Assembly: GCA_022113835.1 (NCBI GenBank)
Contig: JAILWY010000028.1
Location: 3,534,001 to 3,598,000, forward strand
Source: Atopsyche davidsoni
Lineage: Eukaryota; Arthropoda; Insecta; Trichoptera; Hydrobiosidae
Length of the DNA stretch: 64,000 bases
Reading direction: 5' to 3'
Shown: piece after piece, positions 24,898-38,081 of the stretch
How the letters are laid out: every line of letters starts with the position of its first letter
Position numbering within the stretch: position 1 is the first letter of the stretch
The notes under the pieces: model-generated
Databases searched by the model: none
What the model was told of the DNA's origin: nothing
What the model saw: the letters and a program-made list of their open reading frames with translations, nothing else
Position numbers and translations under genes: made by a program

Positions 24898-24970
24898 ATA
24901 GGCCGCAGTGGACAAAAAGAATAAGCAAGTTGGCTACAACAGTTAAGGATCAACGCGGGCTCGAATCCTA
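24898..24970 (+). mobile_element. tRNA-derived SINE head (relic)
   Basis: An A-box-like ATAGGCCGCAGTGG at 24898-24911 and a B-box-like GGGCTCGAATCCT at 24957-24969 lie at near-tRNA spacing. The sequence cannot fold as a complete tRNA and has no clean acceptor stem. It therefore looks like the Pol III promoter part of a SINE rather than a tRNA gene. Confidence 0.4.
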
Positions 24971-26980
24971 AAAAAATGACTATAGGCTGTATATTGTGAA
25001 CACTAAAAGGATCTCCGATAATAATACCGATGTATTATTAGTCAATATTTGATTTGATGCTTATTGATATGTAAATCTGAATATTGAAAACACGTGGGTC
25101 GTTAATATAGTTTTATTTTATTTGTCAGAGTACATTTACAAGATACCCGCAAGGACACTCGACACAATGTATCTTTTTTGTGTTGTGAGATCTTGAAAGT
25201 GGGCACATCCTCTTTCCTCGGAATAATTTTCATTACGATGGACGTCTGAAGTAATTTTCATCTCTCTCTCATATAATGTGGATATCGTGCGGTCTCATTA
25301 ATAAACAATAACAATACTTGTATCTTGTATAAATGTAAAAGATGTGGCCAACTGCCTAATACCTACGTATGTTGTTTTTTTATTACTTTTTAATATTTTT
25401 GCATCTTGTGATCTGTATATTACAATATTTATGATACCATATTTAGAAAAATAAATGTTAATAGTCTATTTATATTTCAAAGTTTATATAATTATTGTAT
25501 TTAAATGATACTCGTAAAACGTCATTGTTTTTAAATATTTTTTTACTACGGTTATTTCAAATTATCATATTTGTAACATTGTATGTAGATTTAATCGGTT
25601 GAAAGAATGAGTACATTTCTAATTCTTTACGGATCTTGCGTATATTATTGAACTCCTTCAGAATCAACTCTCTGGAAGACGAACATTGATTCCTCGATCA
25701 AAACATAGATTCAGTGATTATTATGTCTGCTGTACTTCTCGTCTTCACAATAGCTTCTCAATGGGGCAAAATGACCACTTGATAATGTATTATTCGTTTC
25801 GTGTTATTTTGTTTTCTGCCTGAGAGATGAAATGAATTTAGATTTATAAATGTTATGGCTATAGTTCATTTTAGTCAAATCAGGCACCGGGCAAAAGAAA
25901 ACGAATATAGTGTCCATTTTGATCTTCAAAAAAGCTTAAGTACAACTGTAACAGACTGCATTGTCTACTTTTTCAATACTTATAAATATTAATTTCTGAA
26001 TTGAGTGGATCCGAAAAGAATTTGAAATGCTGCCGTAAAACGTGATCTTGGTATATATTTGTTTAGCAGGGTAACATATTGGAGGTAGATGTCGTAGTAA
26101 AATATGAACAATTAGGTCAGTATAAAAAATAATATATATATTTTTCCCTTGTAGATGTTGTACATTAACTTATGTTTTGAGATTTTTTGAATAAATTATT
26201 CATCATTGGAAAAATATTTGATTACTCTTCTATTGTTGTTTATAAGCGAAATTAAATGTTTTCAATAAGGTATCCATATATTTAACTATTTATTTCAAAG
26301 CAGGCGTGATTATTAAGAATTCGGCCTGTGTCTCTACTGACAAGGATGCAAGCTGGATACACCGGAAGAATGCTGTAAGACAAACTAATGTGAGACATTT
26401 ATGTACTGAAGCTATGGTATATGCATACTGGAGAATAATATCTCCAATTACTTCAAGTACGGAAGAAATATCTTTGGCCTGAAAAGCTAAAACTGGACTA
26501 TAACTTTATCCTCTTCCACACAAACTCAATGAAAAGTGTGTCTCGCACAATAAAAATATTTTTGACATTTCATAAACATTCTTTTGGATTCTTTGATTTT
26601 TAAAAATAGTGGATTGACGTTTTTTATTTTGGAAATTGGATTCGTTGCTGTCTAATAAGTCAAAAAAATCGGACATATTTAATCAGAATAATTTAAGCCA
26701 TTTTTATGCATTGGCATTGTTTTAATTTGTACGATTTATTATTTGATGAGCTTCATTTTTTTTTGAGAATTCCGACTAACCATAAACAATAAAAGTAAAA
26801 TGACATTTCTCTTGATTTTTGTCTTTGGTTAGTTTCTTCGTTATGAGAGATAGCAATATTAATTTTAGAGACTGCGATTTATTATCTTTGTTTGTCTCCG
26901 TTCAGTAATAAAATAATAACATATAAATTCCTGATTTCTTACATTGAATTGCAAAATATTTTTATTCGAACTCATTAAAT

Positions 26981-29169
26981 ATGTCTCTATTTAATGGCCT
27001 GGTTATGAGTCGGAGACCAAATGTATTTCGGCAATTTTACTCCGCTTTTCATTCTAAACGTCTCTCCAAGTCTCGCGGTATAATGAAGTTTACACTCGTC
27101 AGTGCAAGTGTCGGAGTACTTCTTGGTACTGGATATTCTGGATACACTCATTATCAAATAAATAAAAACAGGGACTTCATAATGAAGAATGCAATTGAAC
27201 CTGTAATTCTCAAACGTCCCCCAGATGTTATACCCACCAGAAAGGTTTTTATTTTCAATGTTTCATTAATGAAATATGTTTTAATAACCATAGAAAAAAG
27301 GATCTCCTTAAACGCCCAAAGATATTATCAAAATTTTATTGCTTAAATGATATTAATTAACCTTTTTTGTATGTTTTAGATTGTGAATCCCAGTGATAAC
27401 CACAATTTGAATCTTGTACTCTTTCAATACCAGACTTGTCCTTTCTGTTGCAAAGTGCGAGCATTTCTAGATAGTCAAGGTCTATCTTACGATGTGGTTG
27501 AGGTTGACGCTGTACTCAGACAGTCAATAAAATGGTCCAACTATAAGAAAGTACCAATACTTATAGCAAAAACTGCATCTGGATATCAGGTATTTATTTA
27601 ATATTTTTGACAGAAAGTATTTTGTTTTATGTCTCCATTGGGGTTCCTATAATGAGAGTTTATACACAGTATTCATCCGTTAACATTCAAAGTACATAGA
27701 TGGGAAATAGAAGCGAATAACCATTACCTCTCTCTAACACTTTATCATTTGTAAATGTTTTACGAAATCTCATTCTGCTTAAAGATGTCTGATGTAACAT
27801 ATAAGGGAAACTAGTCATGTCAAAAAATATGTGGAAACATCACTTAATATTTCTCTTAATAAAAATATTATCAGGTGTATACTTAACAAATGAATATAAC
27901 TAGACTGATTCAATGTAGTTTTTAAATAAAAATATATAACTTCATTTTTTTCAGCAACTCAATGACAGCAGTGTGATAATTTCTGCTTTATCATCATACT
28001 TGTTGGATCCGACTCAGGATTTAGGAGAAGTGATTAAATATTATCCGACTGTCTCGTTTATAGACGATGATGGAAAAGGGAAAGACGAAGCATTGAACAA
28101 GTATTTTTTGATGTTTAATTCAATGCCAAAAAGCAGATCAGCCCAAGAACTCCAGTAAGTTCATGTATTTTTGAAATGATAATCCTTGATGTAGTGAATA
28201 ATATAATATATTTAGTAAGTCAGATAAGCTATCAAGCAAAAAATTACTTATTGAATGCAAATGAAAACTTTTATATTAATCAGCCAAAGTATTGAAATAT
28301 TTGTGATTATAAATATTTTATAGTGTGCACATCAGCCTTCATAAAATTAAAAGTTTTAATTTGACGAAACCTACCGAAAAGAGTCAAAAGCACTCCCTTC
28401 AAAAATAATTTTATTAATCCAGTCAATTGGATAATTTTATACGTTAAAGAAATTGAATATATTGTAACAATAAACTCGTGCTCATCACAAACACCATCAA
28501 TTTTCACCTATTCTCAAATATTTTTTTAATTTTAGTGAGGAACGTCGTTGGAGAAAATGGTGCGATCAGGTATTGGTTCATACGCTGTCTCCAAATGTGT
28601 ACCGCACTATGGACGAAGCTTTCCAAGCGTTCAATTGGTTCTCAGATGTCGGGGAATGGAGGCAGAATTTTCCCTCCTGGGAATGCAATTTGATGGTGAA
28701 CGTAGGAGCTTCCGTCATGTGGCTGATCGGAAAACGGCTTAAATCAAGGCAAGTATTTTTAACCATCTACGCCTTTAGAGATTATCTCATCTAACAGCCT
28801 TTTGAACCATAATTTGAGTTAAGATGATCTTTGATTTCTGGTATTTTTTATTTATTTACATCAATAAATTTGTTTTCATGATGTTGCAAATAATATTTCA
28901 GACATCAGCTAAAGGAAGATGTGCGTCAATCTCTATACGACGAGTGTAATAACTGGTTAAGAGCAATCAAAAGTAAGGGGACAACATTTATGGGCGGATC
29001 GACCCCAGATCTGTCGGACTTGGCAGTGTACGGAGTCCTCAGCAGTATTGAAGGATGTGACGCATTTCACGATTTGATGACAAATACCAAAATGAACACG
29101 TGGTATATCGCAGTAAAGGATCTTGTTGCTGCCAATAAAGGAACCGTAGTTACACCTGAAGCGATGTAA
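26981..29169 (+). CDS. PTGES2: Prostaglandin E synthase 2, mitochondrial (GST/glutaredoxin-like)
   Basis: Five exons: 26981-27244, 27380-27589, 27955-28154, 28536-28748 and 28902-29169, giving 384 aa, the usual length. The basic N-terminus suggests mitochondrial or membrane targeting. Residues 34-56 form a hydrophobic anchor (LVSASVGVLLGTGYSG). The thioredoxin-fold segment has the redox motif Q-T-C108-P-F-C111, close to human Cys110/Cys113. VPILIAK and the C-terminal GST-type helical domain (WRKWCDQVLVHTLSPNVYRT, STPDLSDLAVYGVLSS) follow. Mammalian PTGES2 converts PGH2 to PGE2 in vitro; the insect substrate is uncertain (Drosophila homolog Su(P)). Intron 4 must use a GC donor (AAG|GCAAGT) to keep the frame. 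AATAAA overlaps the stop codon (29169-29174). Confidence 0.93.
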
Positions 29170-30000
29170 ATAAAAAATTAAATCTTTATATTTTTTTTAT
29201 TATTCCCATTTATTGGATGAAAGCCCGTCCAGCACTGATTTATTTAATAAATTTTTCTTGTATATACAGCTTAGTACAAAAAAAATAAAGTATGTGAAAT
29301 TATTTAAACAACCCGGTGTAATTTCATTTTTTTTGGGAGATCAGCAAACAGTTTAACATGAACAAAAACAAAAATATCTCCTTTAATACTCGTAGAGGAT
29401 TGATTTCGAAAGCTTACTAGGCTGCACGCCACTGATCAGGGATGATAATGTTAAAAATTAGCAGGATAAGGAGTAAGTGCTTATTCATAAAGTCAGCAAG
29501 TAAATAAAACAACTTTGGTACATGTATTTCTTTTAATACTTTCTAAAAATCAATTTTTAATAACATTCCACATCAATATCATGAATTGCTGGATCTGGAC
29601 AGCCTTTCAGATCTGGAGGGCTGCCCGAGCCTCTATAAATAAAATAAAAAAATACGGCCCAGATGAAAACATCCAAATCACAACATTGTGCTACGACAGC
29701 TGGCCAGATAAAATAATACACATAAAAATAATACATAATAAAAAATATAGAGCCAGCTTCTCATCTGTGGGCCGGAATGAATCAACACAAATCGACTAAT
29801 GGGGGAAAGTAATAAATATGGCGTTGGGGTACTGGAAACATCATCGGCGCGGTCGATCGACGAAGATAGTTTAGGAAATCACCGCAGCGCGGATGAGTCT
29901 CTGCCACTCTCCCTCGGTTGTTAATTTAGTTAAATTAAGCTAGTTTTTGGTGGGCGAGTGTTGTGGTGGAACGCACTCTCGCAGCGTGTCCGGCGGTGGC
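29170..30000. other. Convergent 3' ends of PTGES2 and the phosphate carrier
   Basis: Contains the PTGES2 poly(A) signals (29169-29174, 29284-29289) and, from the other strand, the 3' UTR of the phosphate carrier. An ORF at 29515-29799 (plus) has no recognisable domain and is not counted as a gene. Confidence 0.45.
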
Positions 30001-33000
30001 TTACAGCTTGCCCTCGGCGGCCAGGCGCTTCTTCATGGACTCGGGCATCTCTGGGGGAGGAGGGCGGGGCATGCGCAGCCACACCTGCAGAACAGAAATC
30101 AACCGTTTTAAACACTGCATAAAGAGACTATTAAATAAATATTCTGACATCAGATTGGAACTAATTCAGATAAGTATTGATCCTGCATCTGTTTTTGTCA
30201 ATGATAATCCAAACGATTGGTTGTATGAAACGTACCTTGACAGCGTCATAGATGAACCACTGCAGAGCAGTGAGGGTACCGATCATCACGATCCTGGGGC
30301 CAAGTCCCTTCCAGACGCCTGCGAATCCAAGCTTGCTGACCACAGAGCCTGCTGTTGCGCTGCTGTCCTGCAAAACCCAACACAAACACTCAGTCAGAAA
30401 AACTCAGACTCAGTCTGCTTTATACATATATATCCCAAGAGTATTTTCATTAATCAATCATTAACGTATTTAATTACCAAAATGAGGCCTCGACAAATCA
30501 TAAATTAAATTTCTCTCGTTGCTTGGTGTGGATGAATTTGAACATACCTGGTTGAGCTTGGATACCACGGTGTCGGCGGGGTGAGAAACGATGGCGCAGA
30601 ACACACCGGCAATATAACCAGCAGCAAATGTCACCACCAACTGTTCTCCCTTGGTGCAATCCGCACGAGGCTTGGGCACCACGTACCTTTAAACAAACAA
30701 ACAATTATATTTCACACACATCACAAATACAAACAAATTACGTGTAAATATTATATTTTTATATTTATTCATAATTCTATAAAGGAAAGATTCCCTTTCA
30801 TACCTTCAAATCGAATCTTCTAGTCGAAGATTCTAACAATATTTATCTTCAACATGGAAAAGACTTCACTAAGATGAAAATGTTTTTTTTTAATAGAAAT
30901 TACATATTTAAAAAATTATGAGATATTTTAAAATTAAGTTTAACTTCAACTCGTTATGAAATTGCAGAATCTTGCAAGATTAATTCGTATATTTATGTAA
31001 ATGAAATATTTCCTAATAAACAATTTGAAAAATATGAAATAATCATACATTAGATTAAATCTTATTTTAGTATATTCGTCTCATATGCAAATTCTGGACT
31101 GTATAGCAGTGATAGGACTCACTGGTAGAGGGCTTCAACGGTCTTCTCAAAGCAGGCGAACTTCATCATGGTGTATGGGATCTGGCGCAGCCACAGGGGC
31201 ACGAGTCCCTTGTAGAAGGCGGTCATTCCCTCAGCAGCGATCATCTTGGGGAGGGCCTCGCGCAGGTTGCTGGCGAATCCGGGCATAGTCTGGATGCGCA
31301 CCTGTAAAGAGACAAAACATTCAAGCAAAGCACCAACAGAATGCCAACTTCCTAATCTGGCAGAGTGATATTAAATGTTTTCACGTAAATCAGTATAATT
31401 AAATCATTGGTGGAAAATAATAGAATAATAAATACCTCGGGAGGGTTATGGGAAAGGACCGGGACTTGCTTGGAAAAATGAGGTTAATCTATATCCAAAG
31501 GGAGTGAGACTCTTAAAATGAAAAATATACATTATTATTATTTGAGGAGATAAAATATATTGAAGAAACGAAAAAAGGGTACTATTCCCCATTTTATAAT
31601 TTTTTTTACATTGCGGTAGCAATTTACAAGCTGTCCTGCAAAATATCAAATCACCAAAAAATTACGAATAAAAACATTTATAAGTTGCAATTTACAAAGA
31701 CAGATACTGAATCTCTCTTTTTTAAGTTTTGAATCTCCGTATGGGTAAGAATATAAAGGTTAGAATATTATATCAAATACAACGTTGTTTGTGGTGGAAT
31801 CTACTGTCATGCTATGCTATATTACCAAGTGTTTGGGTGTACCTTGGCAGCTTCCATGGGGGACAGAGCGATGTCGGCGAAGAACTCAGCTGAGGCGGAG
31901 GCAGCGAGGTAGAGGAATGTGCGGTAAGTGTAGGCAGTCTCATCGGAGAGCATGCTTCCGTACTGTACCTTGAAGACTTCATAGAGTCCGAACTTGCACA
32001 TACCCTGGAAGCAAAGAAAACATTTGTCATATCTCCACTCATGTCTACTCGAGCTACACCGCTCGAAATTATGAACAAGAAAATTGTTTATATTATCGGG
32101 AATAATAATAATATTTTATTATGGATATTAAGCCAGACTTCAAATGAGATACAAATCTGTCGGTACAAATGTTGTGATGGAAATTAAATCGGTATTTTTG
32201 AGCTGCCGACCTGTGCAGAGTAGCCAAAGAAGGTCGGGGCCCAGCCCTTGGCCAGGCCACGCATGCCCTCCTCCTTGACGGAGACCTTGAAGCCGTTCAC
32301 CACATTCTTGTACTTATCGGGGTCCACCTGCAGGCGGCACTTCACCAGATCCAGGGGCACCACAGCTGTGTGGGTGATACCTGTGAAGCATCAATAATTA
32401 CAATGAGTATCATTTTCAAAATAATATACAGAGAAAGATGTCATTTTTTTTTATTGACCTCTACGAAAAATAGTACTAAAAATATTTCATAATTGATTTA
32501 ACAATTTACGTACATTTTTTTAAAATGGAGTCAATGGGCTTATGGACGAATGCCAACTTTCGCTTTTTGCACATTTCAACCGGTTAAAACTAGACGGCCC
32601 ATGAAATTAAATAACAAAATCTACAATAAGAGCGATAACACCAAATTAATTGTCAACTTTTAAAAAGGTTGTATCGTAAAACAGCTTCTCATTGATGCGG
32701 TGTTGTTGTGTGACGTAAGGCGCTCCAATTAATATTAGCTCGCCTCTGGCGTGTCGCCAAGCCTACATATTATATATACACTGACGCGAGATCGGCACGG
32801 CGACATTGGCAGTAGAGCGCGAGTAATGACATTGGATAAATGGGTTAGGTGAGAGTATGCATCGGCTTGCATCACACGACCCTGAGATAGCACCCTTTAC
32901 GTGCATCTTTGGGCACAACGCTCGCGGACAATTTGTATCCCTTGTGCGATAACAAAGGTCAGTAATTAATAGAATTTAAAAGTTTGGCTGCCTTGAAAAT

Positions 33001-34741
33001 TTAAGGCAAGGACCGGTGCATTCGAGGGGAACTGACCTCTCAGACATTTTCGTTTTTATAAACCGATTTATTACTGATTGAAAAAATCTATTTTCCTACC
33101 ATTCACATGCTCAATCTACTGCCTAACCGGGATATTAAATAACTGCATTTAGCGCATTCATTTATGCAAAATTATACAGATGATTTTTTCATATTCACCG
33201 GGCAGATCGACTTAACAGTAAGAATGACTCACTTCTCTGAATAAATTTGTTTTAAACAGACTTTCAAAGAGAAATCTATTACTTTGAAAGACACGCAGGA
33301 AAGCAAATGGTTAAACGTAATTAAAGACAAGACAAGACGCAGTTGTGTCGTTAGGTCTCCAACATGTACATCGTTGTATACAGTAACATCACAAAATTCT
33401 AATCTTTCAAGCCGGAGACAATTTGTACTTTTATAATTACTACAATCTAGATAGCGCTCGAAATTCTTTTTAGATTAACAAAGAAAGAAAGCAAATTGAA
33501 AGACAGACTCACTTTTATAGTGTTTTGTATTGCACGGTCTAAAAATTAGCATCTTGAGTTATGATCGATAAATTATTTATAAGATATTAAAAATTACCTT
33601 TAATATTTTTTTTATTTAAACAACGAATTTTGTTAATGAGGAGCAAAAAGATCTACATAACGAAATTTTTTACTTTAATGTTATAGATTGTTATATATCA
33701 TGTAAAATACTTTTTTTTTACTGATATGTACATTAATTTGTTGATTTCAGTCATGTTGATTATTGTTACAAGTTTTCTCAAATTGAAAACAAAAACATCT
33801 CTTCATTGCCTTACACTCTGTTATTTGCAGATTCGTATATTTTTAGTCATACTCATGGTCCGTTTTACTTAACATTGCATATTTATTACAAACACGACTA
33901 GCCAAATGACTAGATTACAAAAACACATTTGTAGAGGATACTCTATTTGGTCTTCAAAAATATTAGTTAAATCTTATAAATGTATCGATGATTTGTTTTT
34001 ATGTATTTGGATCAAATAATGTTAAAAAATAAGCTTTTTCATTTGAAACTTCCTCATTTCAAAGAATTCATTGTGAAGATCAAAATCCGCAAGTCAACAA
34101 ACACATGTTTCAAAAAATAGCTTTAAAAATGCTAAAGACAGTAGTACTTATCATAATAGTTGCTGAATGTTTAAAATAGTAAATGACGTTGATTTAAGAA
34201 AGCAAATTGTGTCAGAATCGAATCGGGGTATATTGAACAGAATGCTTTCATTTTTGGGAATCGGTGCTTGGTAAGGCGAAGCCCAGTAAAATAGAGCCGA
34301 AGCGTCAGTTCTTACCGCAAGACAGGATGCCTCCCAGTCCACACAGCATGAAATACTTGTTGGAGCCGAACTCGCAGGAGTCATCCTGAGAGACGACAGC
34401 CGCTGCCGCAGCGATGGTCCGGCTCTATACAAAACAAAAACATTCATTTTAATTAAGTGTAAACTTGCAGTAATTTTATTTTAATATTAAATAATAATAG
34501 CTTATTGAAATATCAATAAGATTTTAATAATCATTCAATCAAAGAAAAATATAGTTATTAATTCTTATAAAATGCGCCCTTTTAATATCTCACAGCATCT
34601 ATACGAGCAAATATAATATTTTTAAATTATTCTACTTACGGGAACGAGGGCATTAGCGAGACCCTCGCGGCTGGGCTCACATGATGCCGTGGAGATGGGC
34701 CCACGGAAGGGAGACTTGCGGAACAAGTTCTCTGAGAACAT
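30001..34741 (-). CDS. SLC25A3: Mitochondrial phosphate carrier protein (SLC25A3)
   Basis: Eight coding exons on the minus strand: 34640-34741, 34316-34424, 32211-32380, 31843-32004, 31123-31301, 30548-30686, 30236-30367 and 30001-30084. All borders and phases agree, giving 358 aa, the family length. The protein imports phosphate into the mitochondrial matrix (H+ symport) for ATP synthesis and sits in the inner membrane. The three carrier repeats each show the signature: PLDLVKCRLQ, SPMEAAKVRIQT and HPADTVVSKLNQ. The N-terminal 40 or so residues are a presequence-like extension. Coding exon 1 begins at an acceptor (34753), with a non-coding exon ending at donor 36053. Intron 2 is nearly 2 kb; no second, mutually exclusive exon 3 as in mammals was seen. 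Confidence 0.96.
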
Positions 34742-36861
34742 TGCGGCTGTTTGCTGGAACACAATCACGATACTATTATAAATGCCAACTCCCACTTTTC
34801 ACTAAAATCAATATATATATATAAGCAAAATTACTGAAGTGGATTTTCAATTTAATTGATTAATAGTTTTTTATTCATAAAGAGTACAATCACAATGATT
34901 TTCTGGTATTTCCATACATGCTCTTAAAAAGATAATGTTATTATAGAAAAATTACTAATATGGTGTATAGATGTTCTGTTTAGGATTCTCGCTAAGCTGA
35001 CACTTTAAAAAACAAGTTAATTTTTTTACCAGATTTTTTTCTACACAGCAAATTCGTAAACACACATTCTTACTAATGCGAAGCTTAATCAAGATTGAAT
35101 TTTTTTTTTTTCATTTAGACATTTAAATTGATTATTAGAATAAAAATAGTATTTTACTAACTAAACCCCGTTACGTACAAAGAATTTTAACCTGACTTTT
35201 GTTAAATCGTGAATCTAGCGAGGAAAATAAAATTATTTATATTTTTCTAAGATTACAATTATAATATAAGTTGACATAACTAATAATGAACTCGTGTCTA
35301 CCTTTGAAACACAAACAATAAGTCTTACAACTACTTATCGTTTGATAACTAATGTACATACAATATAAGAATACAATAATTGTGCTAATATTACTGCTGT
35401 AAAATTATGTAATACCTTTTTTAAAGATATTCACTCAGTCCATTGAAATATAAAAAGCCAAAAGGTTGAGAATTCGTTATCTATTTGATTAATTGGAAAT
35501 TACTTATTTATAACAACTAACTGGAAATGTATTAACTATACTTTGATTTATAAAGATATTCCCTTTAATGCATCACCTGACCTTGCAGAACAATAAATCT
35601 TTATAATTTCTCCTAGGAATCTGTAGTATAAAAATAGATATCGATTTAATAAAAATATATTATAGTTAAGAACCCTAACTGCTTATGGGATAAAAGTTAT
35701 TAATGATAAAACAACGTCGAGATTAATGATTATTTCTTCACATGCATTGGCTGAGAGTAATTCTCTAGAAAGTCTTGTCACTGACAAAAAATAAGAGAAA
35801 AACTCAGTGAAAAAAGCGGCACCACAATTCTCACGTCTGTTTCAATTGTCAACGTTCACCTAAGCTGATCTTTGAAGGTTACGTAAGTTAAACCGAACTG
35901 TGTCAAGATTGTCAAAATCGAATCCACATATTTAGGTCGGCGATGTAAGAGTGAACAATCCAATTGTTTAACAGAGAGAGGTCTCGTAGAGTGCGGGAAG
36001 GGACGCCCGGATCCAACATCAGCACATAGCAAACGATCAAGTATCTACTTACATAGATTTAGTTAGTAAAAATACTAGAAGCACCGCCTGCCCAGGTGCC
36101 AAAGCCGCGATGACTGACTGAAAGACCCACTGACACGATCGACCAGTGCCGGAAATTACATAATCACGTGCACTGCAGGCTGACCAACTACTGCACTATA
36201 TGGCTGTTCAAACATTTAACAAAAACTAAAGCACTTACTACACTGTAACATTTAAAAAAATTATTTAAATATTTTTAACCCAAACTTATTGAAAAAAATA
36301 ATTAAATTAATACAGTAGACTAAAATAAATTTTTGTAGGTGTGAAAAATTATATATAAAGCCAAAGCCTTAAATATTATTTTAAAAACAAACCTTTTTTA
36401 TATTTGCTACGGTTAAAATGTTTATTTAGGAAATTATTCAGTAAGTTTGCAATTGTAAACCGTAATCTGTTTTATATAACGAGAGTTTTATATTTTAAGT
36501 GTTATTGCGTTGTGTAAATGCAAAGTATTTAAGCATTTTTATAAAATTGATAATATCATGTATCAACTTATTAATTCTCTTTTGTATTAATACCGTCTCC
36601 AGTTATATCAGATAAATATATTTAAAAAAAGAAATCAATAAAACAGTTTACAACTAAAGTTAGCCGTTTAAAATCCCATAGTTTCATTCATCGAGTGCAG
36701 TTACATGTGCATCCAATTAAGTAGACTGAAAAATTACATATTAATTCACACGGCAGAGAAGCCGTTTGTCACGAGTCATCGTTGATCACATCGGCACAAG
36801 TACACATCGGTGATATACAATATTCTTGCGACCAGTATGTAACCAGTATGTGACCAGCTTA
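34742..36861 (-). promoter_or_regulatory. 5' UTR intron, first exon and promoter of the phosphate carrier
   Basis: The coding exon starts after an acceptor at 34754 (GTGTTCCAG). A matching donor CTAT|GTAAGT ends a non-coding exon at 36053, whose 5' end is somewhere in the GC-richer 36060-36200. The 1.3-kb intron is AT-rich. Beyond 36200 nothing is recognisable up to the palindrome at 36862. Confidence 0.6.
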
Positions 36862-36922
36862 GAATATTATAGTAATACTAGAAATGTAGTAATACTACAT
36901 TTCTAGTATTACTATAATATTC
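36862..36922. repeat. Perfect palindrome, 30-bp arms with a one-base centre
   Basis: The left arm 36862-36891 and right arm 36893-36922 are exact reverse complements around a single A. Just before it, ACCAGTATGT is repeated twice (about 36832-36856). Transcribed, it would form a near-complete hairpin. It is intergenic, between the phosphate carrier and the first zinc-finger gene. Confidence 0.9.
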
Positions 36923-38081
36923 ATCATTATAAAAATTAAATATTTGTACAATATTCAGCGTTGTCTTTCATTTCTAAACAAAATTCCTTACTTCTGAATT
37001 GAGACTCAATTTCATTGGTAACAATAATTTTTACATGTGTATTAAAAACACATTTGTTTTAATTTTTATACCAGTGATCCAATATACAGTTTTATTATTA
37101 AATTAAATAAAATTTGATGTTCACAGTGACAAAAAATATCATATCAATTTTTTCCCAAGAGTTCTGAAACTCGGTGGAATTCAATGCATTGTTCTGATAT
37201 ATGTTCTGATTATAGATTATGAAAACTGCACGACCTGTGAATTCATACCCCAAGTCTAATCTACATCAATATGAAACTATCTTTTATCTGCTGTGGTCAA
37301 AAGGATAAATAAAAGTCACAGATTATAATAAATAATGATTTTTATATAAGTTGTTTGATTTAGAAGAATTCATTCACAGTAAAAAGGAAAAGGGGTAGAG
37401 TCCAGATGCCATGAAGTCAGGCCCATCGTGAAAATCAAGGAGAGGTGCGGAGATGAATGAAGTCAAGAGAAGAGGGTATCTTTTTACACAATTGTTACGC
37501 TAACACTCATATTAATTTTGGCTTAACAAGTTTAAATTAGCATTTGCAAATACACAAGTGTTAATTTTGAAAGGTCGATACAAATATTTTACTTCTTTTC
37601 GGTTATAATGTTTCATTATATTAGAATTACACTAAGTAACCTAATATTACACACAATGAGATGGTCACCAACTTCCTCAGAGGAAAGGCATTTGAAGAAA
37701 AAACTTACAGTAGTTTGCAAGATTGTAAAAAAAGTCAAATTACAAATAAAATGCTACAATATCAGATGATGAAATTTTAACCCTTTTAATCCAAGGTTAA
37801 TTTAGAAGTAAAAGTAACGTTTGAATCGAGTACTGAGTTATTGGAAATGTTCTTGATAACAGCTTTAATAAACTGACTACATAAATAATTGGCATGTATG
37901 TCGAAAAGTTTGAATAACAAGTATGAAACGCCATGAGATGTAGACCGGCAAGTTGCCATGTAGAATTGGAAGACGGTGATCTGGTGACGGTGATCTGATC
38001 TTGAACTGATAGGAGCTTTATCTCTTGCTTATTAAATACTTTTGAAGCCGTTATTTTTCTGACTGTACGAGTAATTTTTAT
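36923..38081. other. Intergenic region and 3' UTR of zinc-finger gene 1
   Basis: AT-rich and without exons. Close to the gene, a short direct repeat GACGGTGATCTG occurs twice (about 37972 and 37986). The last few hundred bases are probably 3' UTR of the minus-strand gene ending at 38082. Confidence 0.4.

Larger units (their letters stand above)
20600..26980. other. Long non-coding stretch: 3' UTR of the phosphatase and intergenic DNA
   Basis: No supportable exon on either strand over 6.4 kb. A 22-base T run follows the stop codon at 20642-20663. Many AATAAA sequences occur, so the 3' end cannot be fixed. A degenerate repeat field (21660-22930) and a tRNA-like relic (about 24898-24970) are listed separately. 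The segment 23860-24110 is less AT-rich than its surroundings but has no reading frame. ORFs such as 22937-23161 look random. Confidence 0.45.

Noticed and set aside
24898..24970. A functional tRNA gene
   Set aside because: The boxes are present but no cloverleaf with an acceptor stem could be formed by eye.
29515..29799. 94-aa plus-strand ORF between PTGES2 and the phosphate carrier
   Set aside because: No recognisable motif, AT-rich Lys/Ile composition and no splice partners; it lies in the convergent 3' UTR region.
32381..34315. A hidden alternative exon 3 of the phosphate carrier, as in mammalian 3A/3B
   Set aside because: No second segment encoding a PLDLVKCR-type sequence was found in the intron.
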